Shown here in pieces: positions 1-7,645 of a stretch of DNA of 29,000 nt. The position numbers were made by a program, and so were the translations under genes. The stretch is from contig JBBSMX010000042.1 in NCBI GenBank assembly GCA_038232935.1, positions 1 through 29,000 of the forward strand, given 5' to 3'. Below the pieces are notes generated by a model, which worked only from the letters and a program-made list of their open reading frames with translations, searched no databases and was not told the origin of the DNA. The stretch's first letter is position 1. Every line of letters begins with the position of its first letter. The DNA is from JBBSMX01 sp038232935. GTDB taxonomy: Bacteria; Bacteroidota; Rhodothermia; Rhodothermales; JANQRZ01.

Positions 1-558
1 GGCTGCGGACTTGTCGTTTGAGTTTACTCTGGCACATCGTCTTTCCAGGTCTCGTGAGTGTTAGTGCGTTCACGAGGGGAAAGGGGGTGTGCCGGAGTTT
101 GTTCGCCCGCCCACCTCAAGGGTTTTGGGATAGGCTCTAAGGGTACCACAGAGTACGGAAGCCAGCATACAGCCATAAGAGAAGTTTGGCGCATACGCCC
201 TGCGTCTTCGAACCGACACGTGAGCGTAACGACTCGGACGCGAAGGAGGTTTGGAGCCCCCGATCAGGGGCAGACTCGACCTCTCCATCTTCCGGGGTGC
301 AAGAAGCGCGGTCACGCTGAGACGAGCGCCTCAGAGGCTGTTTTCTGGGCAGGTCCGAAGGTAGCGCCGCAGACGCGCCCGCCTAGCCGCTCGCAGCCCG
401 GACCCGAAGGAAGGCGCAAGCCAATCCGTCTCGCCAAACAGTCTCTCATAGCTTAACAAGCATTCCGTGCCGGCCGATACATCGGCCGACATAACTTCCC
501 CTCGGGAGGTCCAGGCGGGGTGGTCGGCCCCATCGTCGTTAATGCGCACATCATCCCC
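1..558. other. Intergenic region with no convincing gene
   Basis: No protein with family-like composition is visible on either strand. The long open frames here translate into Arg/Ser/Pro-rich sequence without motifs, as GC-rich non-coding DNA often does. The stretch looks less GC-rich and less codon-like than its surroundings. It holds small hairpins: GCCCC at 256-260 facing GGGGC at 267-271, and an 8-bp inverted repeat at 471-488. A structured RNA or a long leader for the receiver gene is possible, but no tRNA, rRNA, tmRNA or RNase P signature was recognised. Confidence 0.5.
471..488. repeat. 8-bp perfect inverted repeat upstream of the receiver gene
   Basis: CGGCCGAT is followed by AC and then ATCGGCCG. 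The arms are perfectly complementary with a 2-base spacer, so as RNA about 7 pairs with a 4-base loop could form. It lies about 70 bases before the ATG at 559. There is no following T-run, so an operator or leader hairpin fits better than a factor-independent terminator. Function is unknown. Confidence 0.5.
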
Positions 559-978
559 ATGAACCAGCCTCCGTTCACGTCTTCCCTAACTCCGGAGCCC
601 TCCGCTAAGCTTCGCGTGCTGGTGTTGGAAGACAACGCCGAGTCCCGCCTTCTGCTGCGCCACCTGCTACGTCGGGATTTCGACGCCACGCTCCTCAGTG
701 AAGTCGATGAGGCGCTGGAGGTGGCTCGGACGCACGCCTTCGAGGTCGCGCTGCTCGACATCAACCTCGGGGAGAAGCGGACAGGGGTGGACGTGCTGCG
801 GCTCCTGCGGCAGATGCCCGAGCACCACAGCCTCCCGGCGCTCGCGTGTACGGCCTACGCGCTCCCCGGCGACCGCGAGCGGTTCTTAGAGGCCGGCTTC
901 GCGGACTACGTCAGCAAGCCGTTCGTCAAGGCCGAGCTGATGACGGCGCTCTATAAGGCCGCCGGTGTGAGCGCTTAA
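559..978 (+). CDS. Stand-alone response regulator receiver domain protein
   Basis: A 139-residue protein consisting almost only of a CheY-like receiver (REC) domain, so it probably passes a phosphoryl signal from a histidine kinase to a protein partner rather than to DNA. The acidic pair is E24/D25 (LVLEDN), the phospho-acceptor is D67 (LLDINL), the conserved Thr is T98 and the conserved Lys is K120 (SKPF). The first ~16 residues are a non-conserved tail. No output domain follows. A GTG at 520, preceded by GGGAGG at good spacing, would add 13 residues; ATG 559 was chosen because genes here generally lack Shine-Dalgarno sites. No kinase is in the window. Its stop overlaps the stop of the convergent amidotransferase gene in a shared TTAA. 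Confidence 0.9.
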   Translation: MNQPPFTSSLTPEPSAKLRVLVLEDNAESRLLLRHLLRRDFDATLLSEVDEALEVARTHAFEVALLDINLGEKRTGVDVLRLLRQMPEHHSLPALACTAYALPGDRERFLEAGFADYVSKPFVKAELMTALYKAAGVSA

Positions 979-1718
979 CCTGTCGCTACGGCGAAGCGCT
1001 GGAGGAAGGCTGCGAGCAGACGGTCCACGTCCGGGGTATCGCGCAGCGAGGCGACAGTCTGCTCGAACGCTGCTTCGCTCTGGGCCTCGGTGTAGTGTGC
1101 ACGGTAGGCGAAGAGCCGCTGCCGCTCGCGCTCGGCGTCGAGTTCGCTGTGAAACTGGGTCCCGTAGATCGGCCGCCCCGCGATCCGAAACGCCTGAAAC
1201 GGTGCTGTCGCGTTCCGTGCGAGTTCGACGGCGTTGGCGGGCAGCACGCTGATGCGGTCCTGGTGCCCCATCTGGGCTGAGAAGCGGGGGGGAAAGTCGC
1301 CGAACAGCGGGTCGGCCTGGCCGGCCTCGGTGAGTTCGATGTCGTGCGTACCCATTTCCGCTCGCTCTACATCTTGAATGACAGTGCCGCCGAAGGCCCG
1401 TGCGATGAACTGGTGGCCCCAGCACGACCCGAACAGCGGGAGGTACCGGTCGTGGCACGCCGTGACGAGTTGGATGAGGGGGGCCGTCCACGCGTACGTC
1501 TGCGTGACGGAGAAGGCCCCGGCCCCGCCGATTATCACCGCGTCTACGCCGTCCAGCAACGCGGCGTCGAGTGGGTCGGTGAGGGCATCGGTCACGACGA
1601 GCTGGTCGGGACGAAGGCGGCAGCGCTCCACAAACGTGTCCTGCTCCTCACGCACCACGGCGGGGCGCTCCCGAACCTGGATCAGGCGGACGCGGAGGTG
1701 GTCGTAGGTGGGGGCCAT
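975..1718 (-). CDS. Class I glutamine amidotransferase (GMP synthase-like)
   Basis: A 247-residue stand-alone class I (triad) glutamine amidotransferase. The nucleophile elbow LFGSCWGHQ puts Cys99 in place, and GTQFHSE supplies His190 and Glu192, so the full Cys-His-Glu triad is present and glutamine hydrolysis is expected. No synthetase domain is attached; such single-domain proteins are usually labelled GMP synthase-like or gamma-glutamyl-peptide hydrolase-like, and the acceptor cannot be read from sequence. It starts 12 bases after the Maf stop, so the two are probably one operon. It is convergent with the receiver gene. Confidence 0.9.
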   Translation of the reverse strand: MAPTYDHLRVRLIQVRERPAVVREEQDTFVERCRLRPDQLVVTDALTDPLDAALLDGVDAVIIGGAGAFSVTQTYAWTAPLIQLVTACHDRYLPLFGSCWGHQFIARAFGGTVIQDVERAEMGTHDIELTEAGQADPLFGDFPPRFSAQMGHQDRISVLPANAVELARNATAPFQAFRIAGRPIYGTQFHSELDAERERQRLFAYRAHYTEAQSEAAFEQTVASLRDTPDVDRLLAAFLQRFAVATG

Positions 1719-1730
1719 GAGGGAGGGGAG

Positions 1731-2345
1731 TCAGTCGGCTGGAAAGCGCGGGGGAGCGAGCAGGTCGGCGAAGTGGGTGCGGAGGGTGCGGTAGAACCGG
1801 TGCAGCGGGAGGCCGACGACGTTGTAGTAATCCCCCCGGACGCCTTCGACGAACAGGGCACCCGCGTCGTCCTGAATACCGTAGCCGCCTGCTTTGTCCA
1901 GCGGTGAGCCGGTCCGGACGTAGGCGTCGATTTCGGCTGCGGTGAGTGCTGCGAACGTGACCTCCGTCATTTCGTGCGCGGTCACGCTGCGCTCGCTTTC
2001 CGCATGAACGAGCGCGATGCCCGTAAAGACCGTGTGGGACCGGCCGCTCAGGCGGGCGAGCATCGCGGCGGCTTCGCCGTCGTCAGCGGGCTTGCCGAGC
2101 ACGTCGCCGTCGAGCACTACGATCGTATCCGCGCCGAGCGTCAGGGCCTGAGGATAGGCCGGGGCGATGGCTTCGGCTTTCTCGCGGGCGAGGAGGTGGA
2201 CGGTCTCTGCCGGCGGCGTGCCGGGCGGAACGATCTCCTCGGTCTCGCTCGGATGTACGGTGAACGGCAGGTGCAGCCGCTCGAGAAGCTGCCGTCGTCG
2301 GGGCGAGCGGGACGCTAAGATCAGCGGGACGCGGAGATCGAGCAT
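1731..2345 (-). CDS. maf: Maf nucleoside triphosphate pyrophosphatase (dTTP/UTP type)
   Basis: A 204-residue cytosolic Maf-family protein, which hydrolyses non-canonical or excess NTPs to NMP and pyrophosphate and is linked to septum inhibition. Visible motifs in order: ASRSPRR (11-17), GADTIVVLDG with the catalytic Asp73, LGKP (83-86), SGRSHTVFTG (100-109), and SPLDKAGGYGIQ (147-158), leading to GDYYNVVGLP (171-180). The last block matches the YhdE (dTTP/UTP) subgroup. ATG 2345 was chosen because it places ILASRSPRR at the usual position; an in-frame start at 2405 would add 20 non-conserved residues. It heads a probable operon with the amidotransferase, with a candidate -10 element 25 bases upstream. 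Confidence 0.95.
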   Translation of the reverse strand: MLDLRVPLILASRSPRRRQLLERLHLPFTVHPSETEEIVPPGTPPAETVHLLAREKAEAIAPAYPQALTLGADTIVVLDGDVLGKPADDGEAAAMLARLSGRSHTVFTGIALVHAESERSVTAHEMTEVTFAALTAAEIDAYVRTGSPLDKAGGYGIQDDAGALFVEGVRGDYYNVVGLPLHRFYRTLRTHFADLLAPPRFPAD

Positions 2346-2369
2346 GGAGGGCGAAAGGCGAGGGCTCGG

Positions 2370-2375
2370 AAGATA
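2370..2375 (-). promoter_or_regulatory. Candidate -10 element for maf
   Basis: On the minus strand TATCTTCC lies about 25 bases before the maf ATG. The same TATCTT hexamer lies upstream of adk and of the holin-like gene. No good -35 hexamer is seen at 17 bp. The assignment rests on recurrence of the motif and is tentative. Confidence 0.3.
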
Positions 2376-2431
2376 CCGAACCACAGAGTCCGCAGGCCAT
2401 CTCACGCTTCGATCTAGCGCCTACCTCTTTT

Positions 2432-4153
2432 TTAGCTTCTGATCTTGATCAGGGTCGCTCCCGAAGGCATTCGCGTCTTCTGTTGCGATGGAGCACGCCA
2501 GTTCGGGAAGAACAGGGCGACGAAGCCCCAGATCAGCCCCAGCAGGATCGAGAGAAAGAGGGCACGCCGCCCGATCCAGTCCCCGTGGAGGGTGTAGTAG
2601 GTGGGCTGGTGCAGGATCGGAATGGAGGCCTGCTGCACCGTCCGTTCCATCCACTTCGTCGTAGTAGGAGCGCTGCCGTCGGGATGGATCAGGCCGGAGC
2701 GTCCGGTGACCGTGCTCATCAGCACGGCCCGCCGGGTTTCAATCGCTCGAAGCCGGGTGAGGGAGAAGTGCTGGTAGTAGCCGGCCGATTGCCCCCACCA
2801 CCCGTCCTGCGCGAGCACGATGAGGAACTCGGCCCCCTGCTCGACGAGCCCGCGGACGTGGTCGCCGAAGAGAGATTCGTAGCAGATCAGCGTGCCAAAG
2901 CGCGAGTCTCCCCGGTCGAGGAGCCGCCCGTTCTGTCCCAGCCCGTAGCCACCGACCCCGCCCGAAGCCACGCCGAGCGCCGCTAGCGCCGGGCGCCATT
3001 CGACGAGCGGGACGCGCTCCGCGAACGGAATCATGTGGACCTTGTCGTACTGCTGAGGTTGGCTGGAGGCGCTGAAGAGCAGCGCGCTGTTGTAGTACGG
3101 CGTGACCTGCGCGTACTTCTCCGCGACGACGGCCTCCACTGTCAGCGCGGGCGCGGAGTCAAACCGCGTGATCGCGCCCGTCAAGAGGGATACGCCGTGC
3201 AGGTCGGTCCACCGGTCGAGACGGGCGTAGAGGTCGCGTTGACGCCGGGCGTCGGGGTAGACGGGGAGGGCCGTTTCCGGCCAGACGAGCAGGCTCGGGC
3301 GCACGCCGCCGGGGCCGATCTCCTTCAGCATCTCCGACGAGAGCGAGGCCAACAGGTCGACGCGCGCGCCGCTCTGAACATCGGCCCACTCTTGCGGGGT
3401 TACGGCCGGCTGCACGAAAGCCACTTCAGCGAACTCAGAGCTTTGCTCTAGTTGGGGAAGCCGCCACTGGCTGTAGATGAGCGGAGCCACGAGTAGCGCG
3501 GCCGTGCTGACGGCCATACCCACGCGGGCCGGCATCGGGCGCGCTTCGAGCATCCAGAAAATCGCCCCGTTGACGAGCCAGATCCACAGCGTCAGCCCGC
3601 CGACGCCGGCGAGATCGGCAAACTGGTTGAATGGGAGCGCGCTCGCTTGCGTGTTGCCGAGCAGGAGCCACGGTAGCGCACCCGGCCCGTGCGCCAGGAC
3701 GTATTCCATCGCTAGCCAGAACGACACCAGCACCACGAAGCCGATCTTGAACCCGAACCTCCGCTTTGCAAGCGCCGAGGCTACGACGGGCAGCGTCATC
3801 GGGACGGGGAGCAAGAGGAGGCCCAGCCCGGAGGTCAGCGCCGTCAGCGCGTTCTCGTGGAACAGCACCCAGTGACCCGCGATAGCCGTCATCACGAGAA
3901 ACGTCGAGTACGCCTCGCGCAGCAGCATCCACCCCAGCGGGAGTCGGCTCCAGCGGATCAGTAGCGGCACGAGCGCTACGTACGCCAGCATGTACGTCGG
4001 GAATGGCGGGAAGCTGAACCCGAGCATCAGTCCCGATCCGAGCACCCAGAACGGGCTGTTGAAGTCGTCGTTGAAGCGGCGAGGGGCGAGTGCGGTCACG
4101 GCGATGTCGCAGGCGATGGGCGGAGGCAGACCAACGTAGCCCGTGGGGGGCAC
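2432..4153 (-). CDS. lnt: Apolipoprotein N-acyltransferase
   Basis: About 573 residues; Lnt transfers the third acyl chain from phospholipid to the N-terminal Cys of lipoproteins in the inner membrane. The N-terminal ~230 residues hold several membrane helices (about 36-55, 57-68, 85-125, 138-155, 185-202, 212-226). A nitrilase-like periplasmic domain follows with the catalytic triad Glu293 (WPETALP), Lys371 (YDKVHMIPFAE) and Cys424 (TLICYESLFG). A last helix lies near 530-550. The start is uncertain: GTG 4153 gives the longest frame, and the first ~28 residues are not family-like. Lnt fits the three predicted lipoproteins in this window. It is divergent from the ParA gene across ~215 bp. Confidence 0.95.
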   Translation of the reverse strand: MPPTGYVGLPPPIACDIAVTALAPRRFNDDFNSPFWVLGSGLMLGFSFPPFPTYMLAYVALVPLLIRWSRLPLGWMLLREAYSTFLVMTAIAGHWVLFHENALTALTSGLGLLLLPVPMTLPVVASALAKRRFGFKIGFVVLVSFWLAMEYVLAHGPGALPWLLLGNTQASALPFNQFADLAGVGGLTLWIWLVNGAIFWMLEARPMPARVGMAVSTAALLVAPLIYSQWRLPQLEQSSEFAEVAFVQPAVTPQEWADVQSGARVDLLASLSSEMLKEIGPGGVRPSLLVWPETALPVYPDARRQRDLYARLDRWTDLHGVSLLTGAITRFDSAPALTVEAVVAEKYAQVTPYYNSALLFSASSQPQQYDKVHMIPFAERVPLVEWRPALAALGVASGGVGGYGLGQNGRLLDRGDSRFGTLICYESLFGDHVRGLVEQGAEFLIVLAQDGWWGQSAGYYQHFSLTRLRAIETRRAVLMSTVTGRSGLIHPDGSAPTTTKWMERTVQQASIPILHQPTYYTLHGDWIGRRALFLSILLGLIWGFVALFFPNWRAPSQQKTRMPSGATLIKIRS

Positions 4154-4207
4154 AAGTGGGGGAATCCCTGGGGGTATCGGTTACGACGCGTGGCTACTAA
4201 AGTCCTG

Positions 4208-4236
4208 TTGATTCATGGAGGGACGGCGGCTAAGTT
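4208..4236 (+). promoter_or_regulatory. Candidate promoter for the ParA-family gene
   Basis: TTGATT (4208-4213), a 17-bp spacer, then TAAGTT (4231-4236); the latter continues as TAAGTTTG and so also fits the Bacteroidota TAnnTTTG form. It implies a leader of roughly 125 bases before ATG 4368. Sequence match only. Confidence 0.35.
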
Positions 4237-4367
4237 TGGGCCGGCTCACCCAGACTTCGAAGATAGCAGGGCGACGAGGTCGCGCTGTGCGATATCCTTG
4301 TGTCGGTGCGAAGGGGAGATACACCGCCTCGCCCGACGCGTTTTTTTCACCAACCCCCGGCCGACGT

Positions 4368-5204
4368 ATGCCCGTTCTCAGCATCTGCAATCACAAAGGA
4401 GGGACGGGCAAAACGACGACGGCCATCCACACGGCGGCGGCGTTCGGGCTCAGCGGCCGCCGCGTGCTCGCCGTCGACCTCGACCCGCAGGGGTTCCTCA
4501 CGCGGCTGCTCGGGGTGGACGAGCCGGACGAGGCGCACTCGTCCCTCGCTCTTTTCGATCACGAGAGCGACCTGCAGGCACTCGATGTAGTCGAGCTGCA
4601 CGGCTTCGACTTGCTCCCGGCGTCGTACAACATGACGAAGGCGGCGCGCAAGCTGAGCCGACCGACCGACGTGCTGTGGATCAAGGAGGCACTCGAACAG
4701 GGGCACGACTACGACCTCATTCTGCTCGACACGGCGGCGGCGATGACGGTCTTCAGCCTCAACGCGCTCGTCGCCTCGGACGCCGTGCTGATCCCCGTGA
4801 CGCCGGAGTACCAGCCGGTCGTGGGCGGCGAGCAGACGTACGCGACGGCGCGGCTCGTGCAGGAAAAGCTGAACCCGACGCTTCTCGAACCGCTCTTCCT
4901 GCTCACGCAGGTGGACGCCCGCAAGCGCGACCACGCCTCGTACGCCCAATACCTGCGCACCACGTACGGCGACCGCGTACTCGTCAGCGAGATCCGCACG
5001 AGCGCGTCGCTCGCGGAGAGCGCACGCGGCGGCGAGACGGTCTTCGACCGCGATATCACCTCGCGCGGCGCTCGTGACTACGCAAACGCTGCCGACGAAC
5101 TCAACGGCTATCTCTTCCCGGAGGTGATGACGGACGCGCTGCCCGACGACCACGCAGCTGGCCCCCTTCCCAGTGACCAGTGGGTCGCGCTGAACCGATT
5201 GTGA
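4368..5204 (+). CDS. ParA/Soj-family ATPase
   Basis: A 278-residue ParA-type deviant Walker ATPase. The Walker A motif KGGTGKTT carries signature Lys10 and Lys15. The A' motif VLAVDLDPQG (33-42) and Walker B ILLDTAAAM with Asp121 follow. Family members dimerise on ATP and bind DNA non-specifically to segregate or position chromosomes, plasmids or protein cargo. No ParB-like gene follows; the next gene is a transporter, so this is an orphan ParA whose cargo is unknown. ATG 4368 starts directly at the beta strand before Walker A, as usual in this family; earlier in-frame codons add a low-complexity leader. The C-terminal ~25 residues are acidic/Pro-rich and look specific to this lineage. Confidence 0.9.
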   Translation: MPVLSICNHKGGTGKTTTAIHTAAAFGLSGRRVLAVDLDPQGFLTRLLGVDEPDEAHSSLALFDHESDLQALDVVELHGFDLLPASYNMTKAARKLSRPTDVLWIKEALEQGHDYDLILLDTAAAMTVFSLNALVASDAVLIPVTPEYQPVVGGEQTYATARLVQEKLNPTLLEPLFLLTQVDARKRDHASYAQYLRTTYGDRVLVSEIRTSASLAESARGGETVFDRDITSRGARDYANAADELNGYLFPEVMTDALPDDHAAGPLPSDQWVALNRL

Positions 5205-5256
5205 TCCCACGGTAACCTCGTTGGGACGTAGCATGCTGCGTCTCTACACGACGCCC

Positions 5257-6747
5257 ATGCAGAACGCTTCCGAACAACGCTTCTCGTCCCGCTGGACGCT
5301 ACTGCTGAGTGTGCTCGGCATCGCCGTCGGCACGGGCAACATCTGGCGGTTTCCACGGATTGCAGCGCAGAACGGCGGCGACGACGGCGCGGGGGCGTTC
5401 CTCTTCGCGTGGGTGGTGTTCCTGCTCGTGTGGAGCATCCCGCTCATCATCGCCGAGTATGCGCTCGGGCAGCGCGGGCGGCAGGGCGTCGTCGGCACGT
5501 TCACCAGGCTGGCGGGGGACCGGTTCGCGTGGATGGGCGCGTTCGTCGGGTTCGTGGCGACGGCCATCATGTTCTACTACGCCGTCGTCGCCGGGTGGTG
5601 TCTCTACTACACCGCCGAGTCTCTCTTCGCCGGCCTGCCGCTGACGACGGACGCGGCGAACGTGACGTGGGGCGCGTTCCAGTCGAGTGGGTGGCCGCTC
5701 GCCTTTCACGCGGTGGCGATGGGGCTCGGTGCGCTCGCGTGCTGGCAGGGCGTCCGTTCCATCGAGCGCGCCAATCAGGTGCTCGTTCCGACGCTGCTCG
5801 TGATCGTGGTGATTGCGGTCGTGCGTGCGCTGACGTTGCCGGGGGCGGGAGCCGGGCTCACGTACCTCTTTACGCCTGACTGGAGCCAGCTCAGCCGGCC
5901 CGGCCTCTGGCTGGAGGCGCTGACGCAGAACGCGTGGGATACCGGCGCGGGGTGGGGGCTGATCCTCACGTACGCGGCCTACATGAAGAAGGAGCACGGC
6001 GTCGTCCGCAACGCCTTCCTCACCGGCTTCGGCAACAACACCGTCTCGTTGCTGTCGGCGATGATGATTTTCGGGACGGTCTTCGCCGTGCTCGGCGCTG
6101 AGATGAGCCGGCCCGAGATGCTGGAGGTGATGCGGTCGAGCGGGCCGGCCTCCACCGGGCTGACGTTCATCTGGATGCCGCAGCTCTTCGCGCAGATGGC
6201 CTTCGGGAAACCGCTCGCGATCCTCTTCTTCCTCGCGCTCTCCTTCGCCGCGCTCTCGTCGCTGATCTCGATGATCGAACTCGCGTCGCGGGCGCTCGTG
6301 GACTTCGGGCTCCCGCGCACCCGCGCCGTGGCGACCGTCGCCGGCGTCGGGTTCGTGCTCGGGGTGCCGAGCGCGCTGAACCTGAATTTCTTCGCCAACC
6401 AGGATTTCGTGTGGGGCGTGGCGCTGATGATCTCGGGTGCGTTCGTCGCCTTCGCCGTGATCCGCTACGGGGCTGCCCGGATTCGGCACGACCTCGCGAC
6501 GCCGGAGGATTGGCGGCTTTCTCCCGCGTGGGACACGATGATCCGCTACCTCATCCCGCTCGAAGCCGTCGTGCTGCTCGTCTGGTGGCTCGGTCTCGCG
6601 GCGACGGTCTACGCGCCGGACACATGGTATAACCCGTTCGATCTGTACAGCCCGATGACGTGCCTCGTGCAGTGGGGCCTCGCCCTCGGGGTGTTCCTCG
6701 CCCTCAACCGCTGGATGGCCCGGCGCACGCTGAGGGAGCGCGTCTAG
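5257..6747 (+). CDS. Sodium-dependent transporter, NSS (neurotransmitter:sodium symporter) family
   Basis: About 496 residues with 12 predicted membrane helices. NSS proteins (LeuT fold) couple sodium entry to uptake of amino acids or related amines. The hallmark helix-1 sequence GTGNIWRFP is present, in which the unwound stretch of family members contacts sodium and substrate. Helix 6 is recognisable around WDTGAGWGL, and GFGNNTVSLLSA lies in helix 7. The substrate cannot be assigned from these residues. ATG 5257 was chosen; ATG 5233 and TTG 5221 are in frame and would add up to 12 residues. It is convergent with the methyltransferase gene, and the stop codons share CTAG at 6744-6747. Confidence 0.93.
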   Translation: MQNASEQRFSSRWTLLLSVLGIAVGTGNIWRFPRIAAQNGGDDGAGAFLFAWVVFLLVWSIPLIIAEYALGQRGRQGVVGTFTRLAGDRFAWMGAFVGFVATAIMFYYAVVAGWCLYYTAESLFAGLPLTTDAANVTWGAFQSSGWPLAFHAVAMGLGALACWQGVRSIERANQVLVPTLLVIVVIAVVRALTLPGAGAGLTYLFTPDWSQLSRPGLWLEALTQNAWDTGAGWGLILTYAAYMKKEHGVVRNAFLTGFGNNTVSLLSAMMIFGTVFAVLGAEMSRPEMLEVMRSSGPASTGLTFIWMPQLFAQMAFGKPLAILFFLALSFAALSSLISMIELASRALVDFGLPRTRAVATVAGVGFVLGVPSALNLNFFANQDFVWGVALMISGAFVAFAVIRYGAARIRHDLATPEDWRLSPAWDTMIRYLIPLEAVVLLVWWLGLAATVYAPDTWYNPFDLYSPMTCLVQWGLALGVFLALNRWMARRTLRERV

Positions 6748-7304
6748 CCTGGGATAAACCGGGGCCGCTCGCCGAGTGCGGCGTCGTAGTCGTTCGCCTC
6801 GCGGAGCGCCTGTTCCTCGGTTCGAATCCGCACGCGGAGCAGGAGGGCGTTCAGCACGGTGAAGACGAGTGCCGTGAGCCACGCCGTGTGGATGAGCGGG
6901 ACGAACGCGATTTCGAGCACGACACCGAGGTAGTTCGGGTGGCGGATGCGCCGGTAGAGTCCGCTCGTGACGGGCGGTGCGCCGGGCAGGATCATGATGG
7001 TCGCCGTCCAGCGTGGGCCGAGCGTGCGGATCGCCGCGTACCGGAGTAGTTGGCCGGCGACGAGCCCGGCGATACCGATCGCGGCCAGCCACGGGATGAA
7101 CGGGCGGTCCAGCAGGAAGACTTCGGCGGGCATGGCGAGGAGCCACCCCGTGTGGACGAGGCGCATCCACGGCATGTGGTCCCGCCCGACCTCGACCCCG
7201 CCCTGCGCCCGGAGCGCCGCTTCGTGCCGCGCGCTCAGCCGAAGCTCTAGCAACCGTTGCACCGCGACGGCGGCGACGATCCCGAGAAAGAAGGCTTGCG
7301 TCAT
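6744..7304 (-). CDS. Isoprenylcysteine carboxyl methyltransferase-family membrane protein (YpbQ/BpsB-like)
   Basis: A 186-residue integral membrane methyltransferase of the ICMT family. It has about four hydrophobic segments (4-22, 48-66, 70-92, 131-157) and the cofactor/active-site motif RHPNYLGVVLE around His122, followed by a conserved RTEEQAL (161-167). Bacteria mostly lack prenylated CaaX proteins. In Bacillus, the homologue YpbQ/BpsB is paired with a type III polyketide synthase and methylates its alkylpyrone product. A type III synthase lies just upstream here on the same strand, so O-methylation of a polyketide is the best guess. ATG 7304 was chosen; an in-frame start at 7352 adds 16 polar residues. 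It is convergent with the transporter. Confidence 0.87.
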   Translation of the reverse strand: MTQAFFLGIVAAVAVQRLLELRLSARHEAALRAQGGVEVGRDHMPWMRLVHTGWLLAMPAEVFLLDRPFIPWLAAIGIAGLVAGQLLRYAAIRTLGPRWTATIMILPGAPPVTSGLYRRIRHPNYLGVVLEIAFVPLIHTAWLTALVFTVLNALLLRVRIRTEEQALREANDYDAALGERPRFIPG

Positions 7305-7377
7305 AGGTCCGTGGTCCGTTGGGAATGCATGATGTTGCGCAGAAGCATTCAACGGGCGCAGCCCAGGATGTGGCTGC

Positions 7378-7638
7378 TCACTTGCGGATCAGTTCGGCCA
7401 CGGCCTCCTCGATTGCCTCGCCACGAACCGCCTTCGCTGCGATTCTTCCTTCGCGGTCGAGGAGATAGGTCAACGGGAGTCTGTTCACATTGTAGAGCCT
7501 CGCGGTCTCGCTCTTGAACCCGTCCGCCTCCCACACGTGAGGCCACGCTAGGCCACGCTCCTCGACCATCGACACGAGCGCTTCCCGTTCTGAGTCGAGT
7601 GAGATGCCAATGAGGAGGTCACTGAGGACTGGATAAAA
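7378..7638 (-). pseudogene. 5'-truncated thioredoxin/TlpA-like remnant
   Basis: The C-terminal half of a thioredoxin-fold protein. The readable frame runs from about 7638 through FYPVLSDLLIGISLD, then the conserved cis-Pro region VNRLPLTYLLDREGRI and a final helix ending at the TGA at 7378. The N-terminal part with the CxxC active site is missing. No ATG, GTG or TTG precedes the conserved strand; the first possible starts are GTG 7575 and ATG 7569, which lie inside the fold. The homologous sequence begins immediately after the polyketide synthase stop codon, as if a deletion joined them. A short expressed 65-residue product is possible but would lack redox chemistry. Confidence 0.75.
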
Positions 7639-7645
7639 TAGCTCA

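Noticed and set aside
346..366. GGCAGGTCCGAAGGTAGC resembles the apical part of bacterial SRP RNA
   Set aside because: The conserved GGAA loop is one base short, the asymmetric loop does not form properly and no flanking stem was found. A second partial likeness at about 400-420 also lacks the full motif.
58..456. 132-codon open frame on the plus strand
   Set aside because: Arg/Ser/Pro-rich translation without any domain, no candidate promoter, and overlapped by equally long frames on the other strand.
5299..7170. 623-codon open frame on the minus strand
   Set aside because: It lies opposite the sodium symporter gene; the translation is almost all Arg, Glu, His and Pro.
7323..7350. GAATGC/GCATTC inverted arms upstream of the methyltransferase
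   Set aside because: Only six pairs across a 16-base loop; too weak to call a regulatory structure.
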